Below, piece after piece: positions 27,574-38,034 of a stretch of 64,000 nt of DNA. Below the pieces are notes generated by a model that searched no databases, was not told the DNA's origin, and saw nothing but the letters and a program-made list of their open reading frames with translations. Position 1 is the stretch's first letter; each line of letters starts with the position of its first letter. A program made the position numbers and the translations under genes. Source of the stretch: SAR202 cluster bacterium bin87. Lineage in GTDB: Bacteria > Chloroflexota > Dehalococcoidia > Lucifugimonadales > UBA3495. The stretch is taken from assembly GCA_002238825.1 (NCBI GenBank), contig MPNC01000001.1:496001-560000 (forward strand), in the 5' to 3' direction.

Positions 27574-28077
27574 ATGGTAGAACTGGGACTGAACGTTCCG
27601 GCGCTGATCAGCTATCTGATCAACTACGTCGTCCTCCTGATCCTGCTGGGAGCGCTGGCCTACCGGCCCTTGCTCAACGCGCTCGACAGTCGCGTGGACA
27701 GCATTCGGGAGAGTTTGGCGGCTGCCGACCGCGCCCGTGAGGAAGCGGCCACCTCCCGCTCCGCCATCGAAGAGGAGCTCAACGAAGCCCGGCGGGAGGG
27801 GCAGCGCCTTTTGGATCAGGCCCGTGAAGCCGCCGAGCGTTTCCGCGAAGAGGAAATGGAGCGCGCCCGTCAGTCGGCTGAGGAATTTTCCGAGCGCGCC
27901 CGCGCCGACATCGCCCGCGAGCGCGACGCCGCCGTCAGCGAAGTCAGAGCCGCGTTCGGCGACCTGGCGATCTCCGCCGCTGAACGCATCATCCGACGCA
28001 GCGTGGACCGCCAGGCCCATCAGGACTTGATCGATCAGGTCCTGGCGGAAGGCGAACAGGCGCTGCGGCGCAACTGA
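27574..28077 (+). CDS. atpF: ATP synthase subunit b
   Basis: 167-residue peripheral-stalk subunit b. One N-terminal helix (residues about 7-30, VPALISYLINYVVLLILLGAL) anchors it; the rest is a long charged helix with AADRAREEAATSRSAIEEEL and EERFREEEMERARQSAEEF-type heptads, ending in the conserved AAERIIRRSVDRQAHQDLIDQVL. It begins four bases after the atpE stop. Confidence 0.93.
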   Translation: MVELGLNVPALISYLINYVVLLILLGALAYRPLLNALDSRVDSIRESLAAADRAREEAATSRSAIEEELNEARREGQRLLDQAREAAERFREEEMERARQSAEEFSERARADIARERDAAVSEVRAAFGDLAISAAERIIRRSVDRQAHQDLIDQVLAEGEQALRRN

Positions 28078-28173
28078 TCGCTCACCTCGCCGCCGCTTCA
28101 GGCAATCAATGATGCGTGGTCGCCCCACATCGCGGCGACTGCGCAATCGCAAGAGTTAGGGAGACAGTAACCC

Positions 28174-28713
28174 GTGGCAAACCGCTTGTCCGGTCAGCGC
28201 TACGCCCAGGCCATCTTTGAGTTGGCCGAGCAAGAAGAGCAGCTGGAACCGTGGGACCAGGAACTGCGATTGGCCGCCGACGTGCTCGGCGACGAGGAGT
28301 TCAGCCTGTTCCTGCGGCATGCCGAGGTGCCCTTGGAACGCAAGATCTCGGCCATCGACCAGGTGCTGTCCGAGACTCACCAGATGGTTCGCAACCTGGT
28401 CGCTCTTCTGGTCAGCCGCAGCGGCGTGGACGCCATGCGTGATGTCCAGGAAGCTTACACTCACCTTCTGGATGAACGGCTGGGGCGTCAGCGTGTTGAA
28501 GTGACTGCTGCGGTTCCGCTGGAACAACCCGAACTCGACCGGATCACTGACCTCGTCGGCCGCATGGTGGGTAAGGAAGTGGTGGTCACCGCCCAGGTGG
28601 ATGAGTCCATCCTCGGCGGATTGATCATCCAGATCGGTGACCAGCTTCTGGACGGTAGCGCAAGCTCCGCCCTGGAACGGCTCCGCCAAACGGTCCGCGC
28701 TCAAGCGGCCTAA
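28174..28713 (+). CDS. atpH: ATP synthase subunit delta
   Basis: 179-residue F1 delta subunit, which links the stalk to the alpha/beta head. Family marks are the N-terminal RLSGQRYAQAIFELAEQ, the helical bundle up to residue about 110, and the C-terminal VTAQVDESILGGLIIQIGDQLLDGSASSALERLR. GTG start at 28174 with a ttagggaga ribosome site. Confidence 0.93.
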   Translation: MANRLSGQRYAQAIFELAEQEEQLEPWDQELRLAADVLGDEEFSLFLRHAEVPLERKISAIDQVLSETHQMVRNLVALLVSRSGVDAMRDVQEAYTHLLDERLGRQRVEVTAAVPLEQPELDRITDLVGRMVGKEVVVTAQVDESILGGLIIQIGDQLLDGSASSALERLRQTVRAQAA

Positions 28714-28740
28714 CCAACGCAACTTTTAGGAGACTCGCCG

Positions 28741-30249
28741 ATGGCAGTCAGGGGACAAGAGATAGTTTCTCTCATCAGGCGTCAGATCGAGGAGTTTGGC
28801 GGTGACCTCTCCCTGGTCGACGTTGGCACCGTCCTGCAAGTTGGCGATGGTATCGCCAGCATCCAGGGATTGCAGAGCGTCCGCTCAAACGAGTTGCTGG
28901 ATTTCGGCAACGACGTGTTGGGTCTCGCGCTCAACCTGGAATCGGACGTCGTAGGCGCCGCCATCCTGGGCGATCCCACAGCGGTCAAGGAAGGCGATCG
29001 GGTCCGGGCTACCGGACAGATCATTGAAGTGCCGGTTGGTGACGCGCTCATTGGTCGCGTGGTGGACCCGTTGGGTCGGCCACTGGATGGCAAGGGCCCG
29101 GTCGTGACCGACCGCACCATGCCCGTCGAGCGCACGGCCCCCAACGTCGTGGTCAGGAAGTCGGTGGACACCCCGGTGCAAACTGGCATCAAGGCTATCG
29201 ACGCGATGATTCCCATTGGCCGCGGCCAGCGTGAACTGATCATCGGTGACCGCTCAACCGGGAAATCGGCCATCGCTATCGACACCATCATCAACCAGAA
29301 AGACACGGACCTCATCTGTATCTACGTGGCCATCGGCCAGAAGCAGGGCAAGGTCTCCCAGGTTGTCGGTATCCTCGAGGAATACGGGGCGATGGACCAC
29401 ACCATCGTCGTCAACGCCGGCTCCGCCGACTCCGCGCCGCTGCAGTTCATCGCTCCTTACGCCGGCTGCGCCATGGGCGAGGCCTTCATGGAAGAGGGCA
29501 AGGACGTGCTGATCGTCTACGACGATCTGACCAAGCACGCCTGGGCCTACCGCCAGATGTCGCTCCTCCTGCGCCGCCCCGCCGGGCGCGAAGCCTATCC
29601 GGGCGACGTTTTCTACCTGCACAGCCGCTTGCTCGAGCGCGCCGCGCGCCTCGACGATACGCTGGGAGGTGGCTCGTTGACGGCCCTGCCAATAATCGAG
29701 ACCCAGGCCGGCGACGTGTCCGCGTACATTCCAACCAACGTCATCTCCATTACCGACGGGCAGATCTACCTTGAGCCCGAACTGTTCAACGTCGGCATCC
29801 GCCCCGCGGTCAACGTGGGTCTGTCCGTTTCCCGCGTGGGTGGCGCCGCGCAGACCCGAGCCGTGCGCCAGGTTGCAGGACGCCTGCGTCTGGACCTTGC
29901 CCAGTACCGCGAATTGGCGACATTCGCCCAGTTTGGCACTGCCGATTTGGACGCCGCCACCCGTGCCCAGTTGGCGCGGGGACAGCTTGCCACCGAGGCT
30001 CTTAAGCAGGGCCAGTATCAACCCCTCAACCTGGGTGACGAGGTGATTGTCCTCTTCGCGGTGAACTCGGGCCTGATGGAAGATATTCCGCTGGAACGCG
30101 TCGGCGCATTCGAAGAGCAAATGCTCCGCCACGTCACCGCAACCCATCCCGAAATCAGCCAGGCGATCCGCGATACCGGCAACCTGCCGGAGGAAATCAC
30201 CCAACAACTCACCGCGGCCATCAACGACTTCAAGCCTACCTTTCAGTAG
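28741..30249 (+). CDS. atpA: ATP synthase subunit alpha
   Basis: 502-residue F1 alpha subunit (non-catalytic nucleotide site). Walker A is GDRSTGKSA at about residues 169-177; the usual form is GDRQTGKTA. The P-loop region is preceded by [19 protein letters not shown]. The arginine finger segment is [21 protein letters not shown]. Domain order is beta-barrel, nucleotide-binding domain, C-terminal helices. Starts 27 bases after atpH with an aggaga ribosome site. Confidence 0.97.
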   Translation: MAVRGQEIVSLIRRQIEEFGGDLSLVDVGTVLQVGDGIASIQGLQSVRSNELLDFGNDVLGLALNLESDVVGAAILGDPTAVKEGDRVRATGQIIEVPVGDALIGRVVDPLGRPLDGKGPVVTDRTMPVERTAPNVVVRKSVDTPVQTGIKAIDAMIPIGRGQRELIIGDRSTGKSAIAIDTIINQKDTDLICIYVAIGQKQGKVSQVVGILEEYGAMDHTIVVNAGSADSAPLQFIAPYAGCAMGEAFMEEGKDVLIVYDDLTKHAWAYRQMSLLLRRPAGREAYPGDVFYLHSRLLERAARLDDTLGGGSLTALPIIETQAGDVSAYIPTNVISITDGQIYLEPELFNVGIRPAVNVGLSVSRVGGAAQTRAVRQVAGRLRLDLAQYRELATFAQFGTADLDAATRAQLARGQLATEALKQGQYQPLNLGDEVIVLFAVNSGLMEDIPLERVGAFEEQMLRHVTATHPEISQAIRDTGNLPEEITQQLTAAINDFKPTFQ

Positions 30250-30298
30250 AAATCGTCTGAAGTAGGTTCACCCATCAGGGCGCAGCCAGGGTTAATGC

Positions 30299-31159
30299 AT
30301 GCCTAGCGTTAGAGACATCCGCCGACGCATTCGCAGCGTCGAAAACACCGGCAAGGTCACCAACGCGATGTCCCTCATCGCGGCGTCAAAGATGCGACGG
30401 GCCCAGCTCGCCGTTACCGACGGGCGTCCTTACGCGGAAAAAATCCACGAGGTCATCGCCACCCTGGCGGCGCAACCCACGGATGACGATACCGTCCACC
30501 CGCTGCTCGAGACCCGCCCGGTCAACACGGTGGGGATGGTGGTTATCACGCCGGACCGCGGCCTGGCCGGCGGAATGCACGCCAACATCAACCGACAGGT
30601 CGCCCGGTTCATCCTGGACAGCGACGCGACGGTGCGCAGCATCGTGGTCGGTCGCAAGGGCCGCGATTTCCTGGTGCGCTACACCGACACCGTGCAGGCC
30701 GTTTTCACCGATCTGAGCGATCGAGTTTCCCTCGCGGACACCACCGCGATCTCGCGCCTGGTCATCGACGGGTACACCGCAGGCGAATTCGACGAGGTGC
30801 ATCTGGCCTACATGCGCTTCGTATCCACCGTCCAGCAGCAACCGGTCATTGAACGCATACTGCCCGTTGAACCGGCTGCCCTGGAATCCGCCCAGCGGGT
30901 TGGCTACATCTATGAGCCGGACCCGGCCACGGTTCTGAGCGCGCTGCTGCCCCAATTCGTTGAAATGCAGGTGTACCACGCGATCCTCGAAAGCATTGCC
31001 AGCGAACAATCCGCGCGAATGGTCGCCATGCGCAACGCCACCGACAACGCCAATCAACTGGCTTCCGACCTCACGTTGGTCATGAACAAGCTCCGCCAGG
31101 ACAGCATCACCAACGAGTTGCTGGACCTGGTCGGTGGTCAGGTGGCCATGGAGGGCTGA
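30299..31159 (+). CDS. atpG: ATP synthase subunit gamma
   Basis: 286-residue central rotor shaft. N-terminal coiled-coil helix: SVRDIRRRIRSVENTGKVTNAMSLIAASKMRRAQ. The Rossmann-like middle contains GMVVITPDRGLAGGMHANINRQVARF. The C-terminal helix is SEQSARMVAMRNATDNANQLASDLTLVMNKLRQDSITNELLDLVGG, the classic rotor signature. Confidence 0.96.
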   Translation: MPSVRDIRRRIRSVENTGKVTNAMSLIAASKMRRAQLAVTDGRPYAEKIHEVIATLAAQPTDDDTVHPLLETRPVNTVGMVVITPDRGLAGGMHANINRQVARFILDSDATVRSIVVGRKGRDFLVRYTDTVQAVFTDLSDRVSLADTTAISRLVIDGYTAGEFDEVHLAYMRFVSTVQQQPVIERILPVEPAALESAQRVGYIYEPDPATVLSALLPQFVEMQVYHAILESIASEQSARMVAMRNATDNANQLASDLTLVMNKLRQDSITNELLDLVGGQVAMEG

Positions 31160-31226
31160 TCTTCACGGCCTCACTCGCGAAACCAAAGATTCGCGAGACC
31201 CCCGAAATTCGCCCGTTCCCAGTTAG

Positions 31227-32642
<1,416 letters not shown>

Positions 32643-32679
32643 TAGTTGCGAGTTTACGGTCCAACAGGAGCTCACCCCG

Positions 32680-33120
32680 ATGCCGATGCAGTTGCAAATC
32701 ATCACCGCGGAACGCGAAGTGTTCTCCGGGGAAGTGGACGCGCTGGTCGCTCCGGGCGTCGCCGGGCAACTGGGCATCTTGCCCAACCACGCCCCGTTGA
32801 TGACCGTGCTGCAGCCGGGCGAATTGCTCGTTCGAGCCGGCGGCGACGACAGTTATCTCGCGTTATCCGGCGGGTACCTGGAAGTGCTGGGCAATCAGGT
32901 TATCGTCCTGGCCGACGCGGCCGAAGATGTGGACGAAATCGACGAGGCACGGGCGCAGGAAGCTCTGGTACGTGCCCAGGAACGCGTCGCGGGTCGCGAA
33001 TCCGACATCGAATTGGAACAGGCGGTGGCATCCCTGCGCCGCGCCCAAGTGCGGGTAACCGTGGCCCGTCGTCGGCGTTCCACCCCGCACCGCTCACTGG
33101 CGCCTCAAGCCCGGCAGTAA
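32680..33120 (+). CDS. atpC: ATP synthase subunit epsilon
   Basis: 146-residue subunit with an N-terminal beta-sandwich (QLQIITAEREVFSGEVDALVAPGVAGQLGILPNHAPLMTVLQPGEL) and a C-terminal helical pair (DEIDEARAQEALVRAQERV). ATG at 32680 has a aacaggag ribosome site; a second ATG lies two codons later. It is the last gene of the operon and converges on rex with only 2 bases between stop codons. Confidence 0.93.
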   Translation: MPMQLQIITAEREVFSGEVDALVAPGVAGQLGILPNHAPLMTVLQPGELLVRAGGDDSYLALSGGYLEVLGNQVIVLADAAEDVDEIDEARAQEALVRAQERVAGRESDIELEQAVASLRRAQVRVTVARRRRSTPHRSLAPQARQ

Positions 33121-33122
33121 GC

Positions 33123-33827
33123 TCAGTTTGAGGGTGAGGGACCGTTGATCGACGGACCGCCCTCGGTGAGATAGTACGTCATCGACTGCAGGGCCAGTAC
33201 CGGGTCGATGCTGCGCACCCGGATACCGTCGGGAACCTGCGCGTTAATGGGCGCGTAGTTCAAAATCGCCCGCACGCCGCATGCCACCAGTTGGTCGATC
33301 ACGGTTTGCGTGTGGGCGCTGGGCACGGCTACGATGGCGATGCTGATGTCCCTTTCGGCCACTGTTTCTGCCATCTCCGCCATCGGCTGTACCGATACGC
33401 CGCCGACCTCTTGACCCACATTGGCCAGGTTGTTGTCGAATGCGGCCACCAGGTGGAAACCGTCGGGGTTGAAGCCCGGGTAATTGAGTATCGCATTGCC
33501 CAGCCTGCCAACTCCGACCACGGCGACGTTCCATTCGCAGTTCAGGCCCAGGATCTGTTTCAATTCCCGGAGCAGGTCGCGCACAACATACCCTCGGCCC
33601 TGCTTGCCGAACCGGCCGAAGTACGACAGGTCCTTGCGGATTTGCGCCGGCGTAACCTGCAACTGCTCGCCCAACTGCTGCGAGTTGGTCACCTCGTCGC
33701 CCGCGTCCAACAACTGCGACAGGATGCGAACATACTGAGGCAACCGGGAGATCACCACTTCGGGAACCTCGCCGGGAGTCAGCGCCGTTGCGGGCCGGAA
33801 GCCAGGTCCGCTGTAATTGGATGACAT
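33123..33827 (-). CDS. rex: Redox-sensing transcriptional repressor Rex
   Basis: 234-residue Rex. The N-terminal winged helix contains VISRLPQYVRILSQLLDAGDEVTNSQQLGEQLQVTPAQIRKDLSYFGRFGKQGRGY, the DNA-contact region. The Rossmann fold with NAD(H)-binding VAVVGVGRLGNAILNYPGF follows, then AAFDNN and a C-terminal domain-swapped helix. Rex senses the NADH/NAD+ ratio and represses respiratory and fermentation genes; convergent location to atpC is suggestive only. Confidence 0.93.
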   Translation of the reverse strand: MSSNYSGPGFRPATALTPGEVPEVVISRLPQYVRILSQLLDAGDEVTNSQQLGEQLQVTPAQIRKDLSYFGRFGKQGRGYVVRDLLRELKQILGLNCEWNVAVVGVGRLGNAILNYPGFNPDGFHLVAAFDNNLANVGQEVGGVSVQPMAEMAETVAERDISIAIVAVPSAHTQTVIDQLVACGVRAILNYAPINAQVPDGIRVRSIDPVLALQSMTYYLTEGGPSINGPSPSN

Positions 33828-34258
33828 GTGGTCGTATCGCGCCTTAGCTTGAATGCATCAAATATTCAGTGCAATCTTCCGGTATTCTTGAAGAAATCGA
33901 TAACTTGCTCCTATTCCCGGCCCCTTTGGAACATGGTCATAATCTATCCCGCCGATAATCCATCGTCAATACCGATACGCTTTCGCACCAGGGCCTGTGC
34001 AAAGTCCGTCCTCCCGCTCATGGTGAGCTTGTCGAACCACGACTCCGGCAACGGCAGCATCCTTCGACAGGCTCAGGATGAGCGGAAACCAAAGAAGCCT
34101 ATTACTTTGCACAGGCCCTGGCTTTCGCACGTGGAACCCTTGCACCAACAACGAGGACACCGCGGGGAATGCACCCGGCTCCGCTGCCGGCGCGACGCGC
34201 GGTCGCGCGACGGGTTAGACTGTGCATGCTTTCCACCGCGCCTGTGCGGTTTCATTCC
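33828..34258. other. Intergenic region between rex and DUF503 gene
   Basis: 431 bases without a supported gene. It contains the 132-bp MITE-like element (33989-34120). The remainder holds the rex upstream region on the left and, on the right, a GC-rich inverted repeat near 34189-34217 and a TAGACT -10-like box near 34217 ahead of the DUF503 gene. Reading frames through it have no family resemblance. Confidence 0.6.
33979..34130. mobile_element. 132-bp MITE-like element with 10-bp target-site duplication
   Basis: The element at 33989-34120 has perfect 17-bp terminal inverted repeats (cagggcctgtgcaaagt at 33989-34005 and its complement at 34104-34120). The bases just outside it are identical: gctttcgcac at 33979-33988 and again at 34121-34130, a 10-bp target-site duplication. 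The interior carries a second palindrome (arms near ctcatggtgagcttgtcgaa and ttcgacaggctcaggatgag). No transposase is encoded, so movement would need a transposase in trans. It is non-coding and lies in the rex-DUF503 intergenic region. Confidence 0.85.
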
Positions 34259-34558
34259 ATGCACGTCGCCGTAGCTCACATCACCATCCGCGTGCCTGAA
34301 AGCCGTAGCCTCAAGACCCGTCGGCAGGCCGCGCGAAGCCTGATCCAGCGGATCCGCAGCCGTTTCAACGTCTCGGTCGCCCAGGATGCCGGCGCTGACG
34401 GCAACTTGTGGCAGAGCCTTACGCTGGCGGTCTCATGCGTGGGAGCCAGCGCGGACCAGACCCGGTCGTTGATCGACGACGTGGTCGCTTTCGTGGAAGA
34501 GGTTCGTCCCGATCTGGAACTTCTCGACTACCAGATCGAAGTCATGGGAGGGTTCTGA
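34259..34558 (+). CDS. DUF503 (YlxP-like) protein
   Basis: 99-residue protein of the DUF503 family: MHVAVAHITIRVPESRSLKTRRQAARSLIQRIRSRFNVSVAQ, then GNLWQSLTLAVSCVGASADQTRSLIDDVVAFVEE and the terminal LELLDYQIEVMGGF. The ferredoxin-like fold family is linked to ribosome maturation genes in other bacteria; the molecular role is undefined. ATG at 34259 gives the standard N-terminus. Confidence 0.85.
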   Translation: MHVAVAHITIRVPESRSLKTRRQAARSLIQRIRSRFNVSVAQDAGADGNLWQSLTLAVSCVGASADQTRSLIDDVVAFVEEVRPDLELLDYQIEVMGGF

Positions 34559-34566
34559 AAATCTAA

Positions 34567-34605
34567 ATCGCCCGAACCTCCGGGGGAGCCGGAGATCCGG
34601 GCGAT
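34567..34605. terminator. Bidirectional terminator between DUF503 and SelW-like genes
   Basis: Outer arms atcgcccg (34567-34574) and cgggcgat (34598-34605) enclose a second stem ctccgg (34578-34583)/ccggag (34589-34594), giving a strong branched hairpin between two convergent genes. Confidence 0.65.
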
Positions 34606-34619
34606 CATCGGCACACGGG

Positions 34620-34889
34620 CTACATTCGGTCGCTGATCGCGGCCATCAGGTCCTGCAGGTCTGGGAACAGGTGAGCGTCGGGCGTGTGCTTATGCTCGCC
34701 GACCAAATCACCGTCGATCAGGATGTCGAACTTGCCGTGTTCCCCGGGTGTGAGTTTGAAGGTCGATATGTTGTCACCCGTCCGGGTCAGTGCTTCGCTG
34801 GCCATCCAGGCCGCGCGTCCGGCATGCCCTCAATCCCAGCAGTAGACGATTTCGATTTCCATCCGCTTTACGTCAGGTCTCTGAGCCAT
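34620..34889 (-). CDS. SelW-like (Rdx family) selenoprotein, in-frame UGA = Sec
   Basis: Read with UGA as selenocysteine, this is an 89-residue thioredoxin-like Rdx/SelW protein. The redox motif is C-W-D-U at residues 17-20 within EIEIVYCWDU, immediately after the first beta strand, exactly where SelW carries CxxU. The following GHAGRAAWMASEAL helix, the LTPGEHGKFDILIDGDLV beta hairpin and the FPDLQDLMAAI helix match the family. The UGA (34832-34830) is followed 21 bases later by a 7-bp SECIS-like hairpin. ATG at 34889 has a gggaggg ribosome site. Conventional gene finding would see only the 61-residue part after the UGA. A Cys-replaced homologue is absent here, so a pseudogene is the alternative, but the intact flanking frame argues against it. 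Confidence 0.8.
34796..34815 (-). promoter_or_regulatory. Putative bacterial SECIS element of the SelW-like gene
   Basis: On the minus strand, bases +15 to +34 after the UGA fold as CGCGGCC-[UGGAU]-GGCC-A-GCG: a 7-bp stem with a one-base bulge and a 5-base apical loop with G in second place. Position and loop fit the bacterial SECIS consensus (loop 16-37 bases after UGA). Confidence 0.55.
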
Positions 34890-34992
34890 GGGTTCCCTCC
34901 CTCTCGTCGACGTCGCTGGCGTTTTCGTTGGGGCGGATGATAGGGCAATCCCGTTTACCGCGCAATGCCGGTCGATGGTGCCCGGGGAGCGG

Positions 34993-35793
34993 TCAGCGCT
35001 GGGCGGTCATCGCCTGACTGGTGTCGGAGCCGACCACCTGATCCATCCAGCCGCAGACGCCTTCCCAGAATTCGGGGAAATCTCCAACGTTCATGTGGCC
35101 GGCCGTATCGATGGCAACCAACTGCTTGGGCTCCCTCGCCGCATCCAACAGCTTCGTTCCCTGGCTGAACGGGACGACTTCATCGTCCGTGCCGTGCAGG
35201 ATAAGCAATGGACAATCGATCCGATCAACCAGCTTCACCGAATTGTAGCGGTCTCCGACCAGGCGCCCCGACCACGTCAACCTCGGGTAGGCCAGCCGGC
35301 CCATGTCGCGCAGCGAGGCGAAGGGGGCCACGAGCGCCATTCCCAGTGGAGAAAAGGTTTCGGACGCCAGCCGGATCGCCACCGCCGCCCCCATCGATAC
35401 GCCCATGAACAGCGTATTGCCCGGTTCCGCTCCGTAGTTCTTTTCCAAGTGAGCCAGCGCGGCCCTGGCATCCGCGGCCGTGCTTCGTACCGTTGCCCGG
35501 CCACGGCTGTTTCCGAAACCGCCGTAGTCAAATCCGAATATGTTCGCGCCGGTGTGTTTCCGGACCGCCGCGAATTCCCCGACCCGTAGGCTGAGGTTCC
35601 CTCCGGCTCCTCCGAACCACATCCAGGTCAGGTCGGTTCTACGGTCACCGGGGACAAACCAGCATTGCAATCTGTGACCCGGTTCGGATTCGCACCAGGT
35701 CTCGTAAAACTCCATCCCCATGTCGGTCGGGAGGGCGTCGGTGACCGGTTGGGGCTGGAAAAGTAGGCGGCGTTCCAGTATGCCCAAGAACAT
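34993..35793 (-). CDS. Alpha/beta-hydrolase (serine hydrolase)
   Basis: 266-residue alpha/beta-hydrolase resembling small ABHD13/BEM46-type proteins. Catalytic triad candidates are Ser in the nucleophile elbow LFMGVSMGAAVAI, Asp in LILHGTDDEVVPF and His in AIDTAGHMNVGDF. The strand NIFGFDYGGFGNSRG with the oxyanion-type Gly cluster precedes the elbow. The N-terminus is hydrophobic (FLGILERRLLFQPQP), so a membrane association is possible. Substrate unknown. Confidence 0.8.
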   Translation of the reverse strand: MFLGILERRLLFQPQPVTDALPTDMGMEFYETWCESEPGHRLQCWFVPGDRRTDLTWMWFGGAGGNLSLRVGEFAAVRKHTGANIFGFDYGGFGNSRGRATVRSTAADARAALAHLEKNYGAEPGNTLFMGVSMGAAVAIRLASETFSPLGMALVAPFASLRDMGRLAYPRLTWSGRLVGDRYNSVKLVDRIDCPLLILHGTDDEVVPFSQGTKLLDAAREPKQLVAIDTAGHMNVGDFPEFWEGVCGWMDQVVGSDTSQAMTAQR

Positions 35794-35976
35794 TGTTCGA
35801 CATCCCTGAAAACGAGAGTTGAGCTGGCCACATGCGGCAAATCGCCTCGGTGACCGTCCGGCAGGAGTGCGCAGCTCACACCATTAAGTACGATCCACTT
35901 CCGGAGATTAGTCTCATTGTCGGCGAAGCCGATCCGAAAAGGCGCAACCGTCCCCATTGGACCCGCAGCGCGTGGG

Positions 35977-38034
35977 CTAATCGTCGGCCAGGCTGTCGGC
36001 GAGGATTTCGAGAACGTCGCGCGCATCCTTGCCCTCGGAGTGCCCCTTGGATTGTATCCCTTCGGTCATCATCTGCAGGCAGAACGGACAGGAAACGCCG
36101 ACGGTATCGGCTTCGGTTTCCAGGAAGTGGTCGGTGCGCACGTGGTTGATGCGCTCACCCTGGCTCTCCTCGATCCACATGTGACCGCCGCCGGCGCCGC
36201 AGCAGAACCCGCGCTCCCGACATCGTGGCTCCATCTCCACCAGTTTGAGGCCCGGAATGGCTTTGGCCACGTTCCGCGGCTCGTCGTACACTCCGTTGTG
36301 CCGTCCCAGGAAGCAGGAGTCGTGATACGCCACGGACACATCCATGATCTTCACCGGCTTGATCCTGCCTTCCTTGATCAGGCCGTCCACGAACTGGCTG
36401 TAGTGCAGGACCTCGTACTCACCGCCGAACTGCGGGTACTCGTTCTTCATCGTGTTGAAGCAGTGCGGGCAGATCGTCACCACCTTCTTGACGTTGTAGC
36501 CGTTCAGCACCTCGACGTTCTGCTGTGCCATGATCTGGAACAGGTACTCGTTGCCCATGCGGCGTGCCGGATCCCCGGTGCAGCTCTCCTCGTCCCCCAG
36601 GATCGCGAAGTCCACGCCCGCGGATTTCAATACCTTTGCCATGGAACGCGCGATGCCCTGACTGCGCTGTTCCAGGGCTCCGGTGCAGCCCACCCAGAAA
36701 AGGACTTCGGCGTCGGGTTTTTCAGCCATGGTTGGAACGCCTAGACCTTCTGCCCAGTCAGTGCGCGCGAAGGTGGTGCCGCGCCAGGGGTGTCCGCGCT
36801 GCTCCATGCTCAGCAGGGCGTTCATGCCGGTCTCGGGTATTCGCGACTCCTCCAATACCAGGCTGCGGCGCATGTCGATGATGGTGGGCACATGCTCCAC
36901 TACCACCGGGCATTCCTCCATGCAGGCGCCGCAGGAAACACAATCCCAAATCGCCTGCTCCGGTATGGCGCCGTCGATCAGCGGCATCGGCTCCACGTGT
37001 TCAGCATCACGCGCGCCCTGGTGGCCGATGGCGATCATGTGCTCCTTGATGTTTTCCACGATGTGCATCGGGGACAGGACCTTGCCGGTGGTGTGGGCGG
37101 GACAGGCGTCGGTGCATCGCCCACACACCGCGCAGGCGTAGCCGTCCAGCAATTCTTTCCAGGTGAAGTCCTGCACACGAGACGCGCCGAACCGCTCGAC
37201 GTTCTCGAGGTCCATGGTCGCCAGCGTGCCCCGAGGCTCCAGGTTCCGGAAGAAAGCGTTCAGCGGCGCCGCGACCATGTGGATGTGTTTCGAGAAGGGA
37301 ATGTACAGCGCGAACCCGAGCACAATCAGCAGATGCACCCACCAGAAGATCGCTTGCAAGGCGCCGGCGGTCGCCTCGGACATACCCGCTGCGCTCAGCC
37401 AGTTGCCGACCGCCCCGCCGATCAACACGGCAGCCTCGGGTCCCACTCCGCCAGCTGCAACATAGAAAATGTGCACGAGCAGCGTGGCGACCATCAGGCC
37501 GGCCGTTAATCCAACGATGACAACCGACTCGCCCTTGCGGGTCAGGTCAAAGCTCAGCCGGTGCGGTTGCGCGATCCAGCGGCGCACCAGGGCCCATATG
37601 AGCGCGACCAGAATCACGGCCGCGAAGATGTCCAGGTAAATGCTGTACACCAGCACGCCGGTCCTGGTGAGTATGGTTTCTCCCAACGGATGCCAGATCG
37701 ATCCGCCGAATATGAAAATCAGGTACGAAAGGCTGAAAGAGAGGAACCCCCAGAAAATCGCGGCGTGCCCAAGACCCGCCAGATCGATGCTCCGTGACCT
37801 GGGATCCAGGCTGCCAACTCGCTGCAGGACTTTACGCTGCCCCAGGACAATCCCTGCGGCTCCTGCCAATCTGGTCATCGGGCGGTCGAATCGGGCCACC
37901 GGGAGACCCTGGAGCACGAGTCGAAATACCCGGTGATACACCATGTATCCGGCCACGCCAAGGGTTGCCAGCGTAAGCACGTAGACACCTGCCCAAACGG
38001 GAATGACACCAAAAAGCGAATCGGGGGGAACCAT
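35977..38034 (-). CDS. Membrane Fe-S oxidoreductase (NarI-like + 4Fe-4S + two CCG domains; HdrDE/FadF-like)
   Basis: 685-residue fusion. Residues 1-270 form about six membrane helices of the respiratory nitrate-reductase gamma type that could carry heme b. Next are two 4Fe-4S ferredoxin motifs: CAVCGRCTDACPAHTTGK and CVSCGACMEECPV. The C-terminal half has the cysteine-rich repeats of heterodisulfide reductase subunit D, including CTGDPARRMGNEY and the terminal CCGAGGGHMWIEES. The protein resembles FadF-like enzymes that pass electrons from a cytoplasmic donor (for example an electron-transfer flavoprotein or acyl-CoA oxidation) to the quinone pool. No ETF gene is adjacent. It is transcribed divergently from the HNH gene. 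Confidence 0.85.
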   Translation of the reverse strand: MVPPDSLFGVIPVWAGVYVLTLATLGVAGYMVYHRVFRLVLQGLPVARFDRPMTRLAGAAGIVLGQRKVLQRVGSLDPRSRSIDLAGLGHAAIFWGFLSFSLSYLIFIFGGSIWHPLGETILTRTGVLVYSIYLDIFAAVILVALIWALVRRWIAQPHRLSFDLTRKGESVVIVGLTAGLMVATLLVHIFYVAAGGVGPEAAVLIGGAVGNWLSAAGMSEATAGALQAIFWWVHLLIVLGFALYIPFSKHIHMVAAPLNAFFRNLEPRGTLATMDLENVERFGASRVQDFTWKELLDGYACAVCGRCTDACPAHTTGKVLSPMHIVENIKEHMIAIGHQGARDAEHVEPMPLIDGAIPEQAIWDCVSCGACMEECPVVVEHVPTIIDMRRSLVLEESRIPETGMNALLSMEQRGHPWRGTTFARTDWAEGLGVPTMAEKPDAEVLFWVGCTGALEQRSQGIARSMAKVLKSAGVDFAILGDEESCTGDPARRMGNEYLFQIMAQQNVEVLNGYNVKKVVTICPHCFNTMKNEYPQFGGEYEVLHYSQFVDGLIKEGRIKPVKIMDVSVAYHDSCFLGRHNGVYDEPRNVAKAIPGLKLVEMEPRCRERGFCCGAGGGHMWIEESQGERINHVRTDHFLETEADTVGVSCPFCLQMMTEGIQSKGHSEGKDARDVLEILADSLADD

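Noticed and set aside
33828-34274. 148-codon + strand frame over the rex-DUF503 gap
   Set aside because: It runs through the MITE-like element and out of frame into DUF503; no family features.
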